Part shown: positions 58,895 to 64,000 of the stretch, in pieces | Layout: every line of letters starts with the position of its first letter | How positions within the stretch are numbered: the first letter of the stretch is position 1 | Assembly: GCA_963580455.1 (NCBI GenBank) | Contig: OY756958.1 | Location: 7,390,501-7,454,500 of the forward strand | Direction of reading: 5' to 3' | Length of the DNA stretch: 64,000 nucleotides | Source of the DNA: Euonymus europaeus | Lineage: Eukaryota; Streptophyta; Magnoliopsida; Celastrales; Celastraceae | Made by a program: the position numbers and the translations under genes | Notes under the pieces: model-generated | What the model saw: only the letters and a program-made list of their open reading frames with translations | Databases searched by the model: none | Told to the model about the DNA's origin: nothing

Positions 58895-59490
58895 TGTTGT
58901 TATTCCTGGTTGTACATATGTTGTTTTATTTATGTGATTTTATTGTGTTGGTATATATGATGTTTTGTTGTATTGTACATATATATGTATGTTATTTTTC
59001 TTGTACATATGTGATTTTATTTGTATAAATAATGTTTTGTTTTATTGTATATATATGCATGTTGTTTTTCTTGAACATATGTGATTCTATTTGTATAAAT
59101 AATGCTTTGTTTTATTGCATATATATATGTGTCTTGCTTTTCTTGTACATGTATGATTCCACTTTGTTTGTATATACGATGTTTGTTTTACTGTATATAT
59201 ACATATGTTGTTCCGTTTGTATATATATGATTCTACCTTACTTGTATATATGAAGTTTTGCTTTATTATATATATAGATACATTGTTCTCCTTGTATATA
59301 CATGATCCTACCTTGTTTGTATATATGATGTGTTGCTTCACTGTATATGTATGGCTCTGTTTTTGTACATATGTGAGTTGGTTTTAATGTACAAATGAAG
59401 TTTTGATTGTATATACGTGGTTTTGTTTTGCCTGCACATATGTGGTTGTTTTATTTGTATATATATATCTGTGTTTTGTTTGTACATATA
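58895..59490. repeat. 70-bp minisatellite
   Basis: TTCTTG(T/A)ACAT recurs at 59001, 59071 and 59142, and degenerate copies run on both sides. The unit reads like TTGTACATATGTGATTTTAT then TTGTATAAATAATGTTTTG then a TATATATG-rich part. Copies towards 59480 are more diverged. Confidence 0.85.
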
Positions 59491-61190
59491 GGTTTCATGT
59501 ATTTATCTCAAATACATTAGTTAAAGTTCAACTCGTGTATATACTCGTTTAATCACTCAGATATACTTATATATACATTTCATGCATTATATTGCATGTA
59601 TTAGTTAGATTATACCATGTATATTCATTACCTCACATGTAAAATACTTTCCTTGTTTATATGACACACATAAATTCATAATTGTTCATAAATTGAATAA
59701 TAAAATTGTGACATTAGGTTTTCAAGAATCTCGAAAATTAAGTAGGAATGGAAGTAAGATGTGTACACTAGGTTTTAAATTTTCTTTCCTTTCGAGAATA
59801 AAATTGTGCATGGCATATGCTTTTAAACATAAACAGTTAATAGCACTAAATATTACTGTTGTGGTGAAAATCGAGGAATTAAAATAAAAATATCATAACC
59901 ACTTATTGGATTTTCACAAGGAGTAGGTCATTACTTCGATTTGATAAATTTTTATAGTACGACATTTGCATGTTTATCATCATATGTCTTATAAAGTAAA
60001 AGTCATTGTTCGAAATTTTGCATTTGTTCGTCATTATCTTCCATCATTTCCAAGATTTTAAAACTCGATAGCATCGTTTAACAAGATTGGATTGAAAAAA
60101 AAAGAAAAAGGAAAGATGAATCAAATGAATTAGATTTTGGTGCACCCATTAACAATGTAAAATCAAACTCCGAGATGGAAAATGAATATAGGATATCATC
60201 ATAAATAATTAGATGACTAAATTGAGAATGAGGTCAATTAATAATGGGAGGTAGTGATCGGTGGCAAAGATAAAGTAGATCGAGAAAATTTTACATTTTT
60301 GTGAGAATTATGACAATATATCATTAGTGGATCTAGCATGAAATAGTAATCTACATGAACTCATTACGGTTTACTGAAAATAGTGTTACATAGTTGGTTT
60401 TAGTGAGTCTGTGCATAGCTTGCATGGTTTTAAAGAAAAGTTACAGGTTCATTGAACTCCAAGAATGTGTCTAAAAGATATTTCCAAAACTGTTTTTGTT
60501 TTTCAAAATTAAAAATTAGATGAAAATTCATTTGGGTGTTACAATTTTTGAAAAGGGTTTGTAAGAAACGTGTTTTTTTTTTTTTGAAAATAACTAAATC
60601 ATGTTTTGGAAATGGATCGATGACATTTTTGTAACCTTGTTATATAATCAATCTTCTGTTGTTTATAAACTATCTATTTTTTTAAATCGTTTACAAATAC
60701 AATAAACCACATTTTTTTTAAACACTTCTTTTATTTTAAAAGGAAAAACTATTTTTGGAAATTTTACTCAAAATCATCTTTACTCATTAAAAATGAAAAT
60801 AATTTGCAAACAAACTCCTACTACCGTAGTTGCGTTCGAAATCCTTGATCCGCCGAACTGGTTTCATTAGAAGGACATTTATTCTACTTAAGAATTAATC
60901 TCATTGTGGAAGTTTTTAAATAATTGGGATTTAAATATTAATTGCATTGGGATATACCTCTTGTATTTTTGAGTAAAATTTTGGCTAAATATAACGTTTA
61001 CATAGTCACAAAGAAAAAATATGCAAGAGTGAGCATAAAAAGAAAAATAATAATAAAATAAAAATCATCACTCAATTCAGACTGCACATTCGGATTTTAA
61101 GGAATGATAGTTTAAGACATGCGTTCGTTGAAATAGCAATCAGTGTCAAAAATCGATTTCATGGTGTTCATATTTAATGACAGTAAATAG
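59491..61190. other. AT-rich interior of the Tat/Ogre-like element, no gene seen
   Basis: Only short frames; none with a domain. One T-run of twelve lies near 60576. Nothing further can be supported. Confidence 0.5.
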
Positions 61191-61194
61191 GACA

Positions 61195-61226
61195 CGCACC
61201 AAAAAACTGGGGCAGTTTTTGGTGCG
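61195..61226. repeat. GGGGCAG hairpin copy 1
   Basis: CGCACCAAAAAACTG and CAGTTTTTGGTGCG pair around GGG; the stem has one extra A. First of four related hairpins in 0.9 kb. Confidence 0.95.
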
Positions 61227-61321
61227 TTCCATACGTTATAATGTATTTCACCTTAGAACAATGCAGCCCAAAGAAGAGGATGATTGACTAACGTGTGGTT
61301 TTGATATAAGTCAATTGAACA

Positions 61322-61351
61322 CGCACCAAAACTGTGGCAGTTTTTGGTGCG
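61322..61351. repeat. GGGGCAG hairpin copy 2
   Basis: CGCACCAAAACTG pairs with CAGTTTTTGGTGCG around TGG. Flanking text differs from copy 1, so the conserved part is confined to the stem and loop. Confidence 0.95.
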
Positions 61352-61477
61352 AACTCTATCCTATCACACATTTTACTTTGGAAAGGTTTCAGACAATTGA
61401 AAAAAATACAAATATATTGGCAAAGGTGGAAGGTTTAAAAACTCCCTCGTAGAGTTGATCATTATTAATTAGGTGTA

Positions 61478-61502
61478 CACCAAAACTGGGGCAGTTTTGG
61501 TG
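61478..61502. repeat. GGGGCAG hairpin copy 3
   Basis: CACCAAAACTG pairs perfectly with CAGTTTTGGTG around GGG. Confidence 0.95.
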
Positions 61503-61578
61503 CAATCTTTGACTTATCGCATATTTCATTTCAGAAATGTTCAGTTTACCATTCTTTTCCTGGACCTCTTTACATTCT

Positions 61579-61610
<32 letters not shown>
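61579..61610. repeat. (TA)n microsatellite
   Basis: About 16 TA units. Similar TA runs occur at 40551-40572, 41524-41541, 47057-47075, 53659-53676, 58147-58182 and 62414-62430, often at element junctions. Confidence 0.95.
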
Positions 61611-61613
<3 letters not shown>

Positions 61614-62074
61614 GTTTTCTGTCATCACTCATCATTATCAATTAAATATAATCAAATTATTAATTTTTTTCAGCTTTGCTACTCGTATTCCTCCATTTTC
61701 ATATTTCAATTCCCAAATGTTTTTTTCATTCGTTTTCAATTGTTGACATGCATGACCGTACTATTTAATTTATCATTGATGAAGTTGCTAGAGGAAATTA
61801 GCCAAGTGCATTAACATTACTTTTGATAAGAAATTGATGAATGTTAGTATCCTAAACTGGAAAAGATTTTAAGTAGGAACTTATGGTCGAAGCAGGTATT
61901 ATTAAAATAGGAATATTCCCAATTAAAATAAAAATAAAAAAGCAAAAGAAATTTGAATGAGCAAATAATTTTAAATTACATGCACGTACAAGTTTTAAAG
62001 AAAAATAGATAGTGATTGAGAAAGAAAAGTAGGAAAGGGTTTGAGATTATATCTAATAAGTTGCTAATGTGGTG

Positions 62075-62101
62075 CGCAAAAAACTGGGGCAGTTTTTAGC
62101 G
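62075..62101. repeat. GGGGCAG hairpin copy 4
   Basis: CGCAAAAAACTG and CAGTTTTTAGCG around GGG; the outer stem has lost the ACC/GGT part but still pairs CGC with GCG. Confidence 0.85.
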
Positions 62102-62564
62102 GAAATGGTAAACTATCTCGTTTTCTTGATTTAGAGTTTAGAACATTCTTGTTTCAAGTTGTTCACATATATGCTATCCTCATAACTAGCCATACACTTT
62201 TAATAAAGACTTTGAAAATATTCATTCTTGACCCTTGAGTGTCATATTCTTCTCCACATATCTTCTCATCTTTTCTATGCGTAGCCATATTATAAAGCTT
62301 AAATTATGACAAAGTGTGCCAAAATGCTACGCTAGGTCAAAAATTTAAACAGAAAGCAGTGTGACAAGATGGGATGGATGATCGCATGAGCGTATAAGGA
62401 GGCAGAGAGTCTATTATATATATATATATAAAAAACAAAACAATAAATTTTTTTCTTCCCAACGAGTTCACCCATATCATTATATTATGAGATTAAACTT
62501 CGGATTTGCACAGGCCCAATTTTGAGTTAAGCGTCAGGACAAATTATATCATCATAGGCTCAGT

Positions 62565-63750
62565 TTTGGATTAAAATGTTTCCATTTTGGATTAAATCAT
62601 TTTTTACTTTTGGGTTCATCATATGGATTAAAAGGCTTTAAATTTTGGATCAAATTATTTTCATGAATTATCGCGTGGGTTAAAATATTTTTACATGTGG
62701 ATTAAAGTGTCCTTATTTCTGGTTTATCATGAGGATTAAAATCTCTAATTTTTAGATTAAATTATTTTTTTAAACCTTAGACTATCACGTGGATTAAAAT
62801 GTCTTTACCTTCAGTCTAAAATGTTTTCAATCTTACAAATTAAAATTGTCTTTAAAATATTTTCAATTTTGGTTTATCCTACAGATTAAAATACCTTTAA
62901 TTTCGGGTTAAAATATTTTTTTATCTTTGATTAAAAGTATCATATAGATTAAAATTGTTTTCAATCTTGGGTAAAATATTTTGCGGATTAAAATTGGCAG
63001 AAAATTTTGAAATAAAGTATCATGTGAATTAAATGCGTCTTGCTGATTAAAATTGTTTTCGATTTGGATAAAAATTATCTCATGGACTAAAATTCTCTTC
63101 AATTTTGGATTAAAATATTTTGAATTATCATATGGATTGATTAAAGTTGGGAATTAAGATTACGTGCGGATTAAATTGGCTTTCCGATTAAGAGTCGGCA
63201 TTTGGATTAAAGTTCTTGATTAAATTGGCCTTCCGATTAAGAGTCGGCCTTTGGATTAAAGTTGTGGATTAAATTGGCCTTCCGATTAAGAGTCGGCCTT
63301 TGGATTAAAGTTGTGGATTAAATTGGCCTTCCGATTAAGAGTCGGCCTTTGGATTAAAGTTACGGATTAAATTGGCCTTCCGATTAAGAGTTGACCTTTG
63401 GATTAAAGTTGTGGATTAAAATGGTCTTTGGATTAAAGTTAGATATGGATTAAGGTTGAGGATTAAATCTTTTTGGGGATTAAATTTGCTTTCAATTTTG
63501 GATTAAAATTGTTACATGGATCAAAATTGTGGATTACAATATTGTGTGGATTAATTTTTTAAAAAAATTTAGATTAAAATTATTGTGTGGATTAAAGTTG
63601 TAGGTTAAAATACTTGGTGGATTAAAATTGCTTTTAAATCTGGTGGATTAACGTTGTTCTTGAGTTGGGATTAAATTGTTGCATGGATTAAATTCTTGGG
63701 TTAAAATGTTTCGGATTAACAAATGGATTAAAATACTTTTATTAATTAAC
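62565..63750. repeat. GGATTAAA-based degenerate satellite
   Basis: The word GGATTAAA or GATTAAA recurs every 15-35 bases for about 1.2 kb with linkers such as TTTTGGATTAAAATG, CATGTGAATTAAA and TCTTTGGATTAAAG. It leads up to the polypurine tract and second LTR of the element. Frames across it are not genes. Confidence 0.9.
63169..63420. repeat. Five tandem copies of a 49-bp unit
   Basis: The anchor TTCCGATTAAGAGT starts at 63182, 63231, 63280, 63329 and 63378, exactly 49 bp apart. The unit joins GGATTAAATTGGCC with TTCCGATTAAGAGTCGGCC; GGCCTTCCGATTAAGAGTCGGCC includes inverted GGCC...GGCC ends. Copies are nearly identical, so this is a recent expansion within the older satellite. Confidence 0.97.
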
Positions 63751-63956
63751 ATGTGCGGATTATAATGCGATCACTAAATATACGACTTCGACCTATATTC
63801 TTGTACGTTTTAATTTATCATGTATTTGTTCACGATTTAATTTCTGACAAGGAATAGAAAAGATTCATATTTTCAAGGTTGCTACCTAATTCTAAGTTCA
63901 TATGGCCAAAATTGGGATACAATACCTTTACGCGCCATTTACTACGAAAAGTCCCA

Positions 63957-63969
63957 CAAAGGGGGCAGC
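63957..63969 (+). promoter_or_regulatory. Polypurine tract
   Basis: CAAAGGGGGCAGC directly before the second LTR start, the expected plus-strand priming site. Confidence 0.75.
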
Positions 63970-64000
63970 TGTTGTACCCCATTTTTGCCCGGATCCCACA
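63970..64000 (+). repeat. 3' LTR start (cut by the window edge)
   Basis: The first 31 bases repeat the start of the 5' LTR at 55997 with one visible difference (TTTTTGCCC versus TTTTTTCCC). Confidence 0.9.

Larger units (their letters stand above)
55997..64000 (+). mobile_element. Tat/Ogre-like LTR retrotransposon lacking gag-pol (continues beyond window)
   Basis: TGTTGTACCCCATTTT...CCCGGATCCCACA occurs at 55997 and again at 63970, so these are the starts of the two LTRs. The 5' LTR runs to about 58362 (...GCAACA), followed by a tRNA-like PBS (CTGGCGACTTCACTGGGG). A purine tract CAAAGGGGGCAGC precedes the second LTR. The 5.6-kb interior has no frame above 113 codons and no gag, RT or integrase motif, so it must depend on proteins from a relative. 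It carries several repeat arrays. It inserted into the copia protease; the 5' flank pentamer is CATAT. Confidence 0.88.

Noticed and set aside
58895..59490. Tyr/Ile/Cys-rich frames of 73-84 codons on both strands
   Set aside because: Translation of the 70-bp minisatellite.

Overview
The window looks like nuclear DNA of a flowering plant, most likely a eudicot. It is AT-rich and its coding capacity is almost entirely that of plant transposable elements: Ty3/gypsy and Ty1/copia LTR retrotransposons, a hAT, FAR1-type Mutator-like elements (MULEs), a Helitron and MITEs. Genes have GT-AG introns. Nothing bacterial (operons, Shine-Dalgarno sites, CRISPR) is present and no rRNA or tRNA gene was found. 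All calls come from reading the sequence; no database search was run.

Layout. 1-3.2 kb: retrotransposon LTR-like sequence, a TTGCTCAACCA minisatellite and a Harbinger-type MITE. 3.2-21.9 kb: one minus-strand Ty3/gypsy element (gag, protease and RT at 20.2-21.9 kb; RNase H at 18.4-18.6 kb; integrase at 3.2-4.5 kb). It is split by a copia-type LTR and by a 13.9-kb block (4527-18415) that appears to be another LTR element. That block carries a hAT with 8-bp target-site duplications (TSDs) and a second LTR, which in turn carries a MULE with 9-bp TSDs. 21.9-25.4 kb: a Tat/Ogre-like LTR and adjoining remnant. 26-30 kb: a decayed FAR1-type MULE transposase, a lone CACTA-like terminus and a possible DC1 fragment.

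30.8-54.1 kb holds the only host gene recognised, an expansin-like A gene on the minus strand. Four of its exons remain in correct order over 23 kb because its introns took up transposons: a 9.1-kb MULE that encodes both a FAR1-type transposase and a Ulp1-like cysteine protease, a 952-bp TIR element, a SINE-like sequence and an 11.9-kb Helitron. The Helitron Rep/helicase gene was later split by a 2.2-kb solo LTR with perfect TSDs. The expansin gene has a nonsense codon and frameshifts and is a pseudogene, at least in the part seen.

54.1-56.0 kb: a plus-strand copia element (LTR, degenerate primer-binding site, gag, start of protease), cut off by a Tat/Ogre-like LTR element (55997 to beyond 64000). 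That element has LTRs, PBS and polypurine tract but no gag-pol; its interior consists of tandem repeats, four copies of one hairpin and GATTAAA repeats.

The most unusual feature is the MULE at 31.2-40.3 kb. Its leader, most introns and intergenic spacer are packed with ATTCCATTGT/ACAATGGAAT words in both orientations, while the coding exons lack them.
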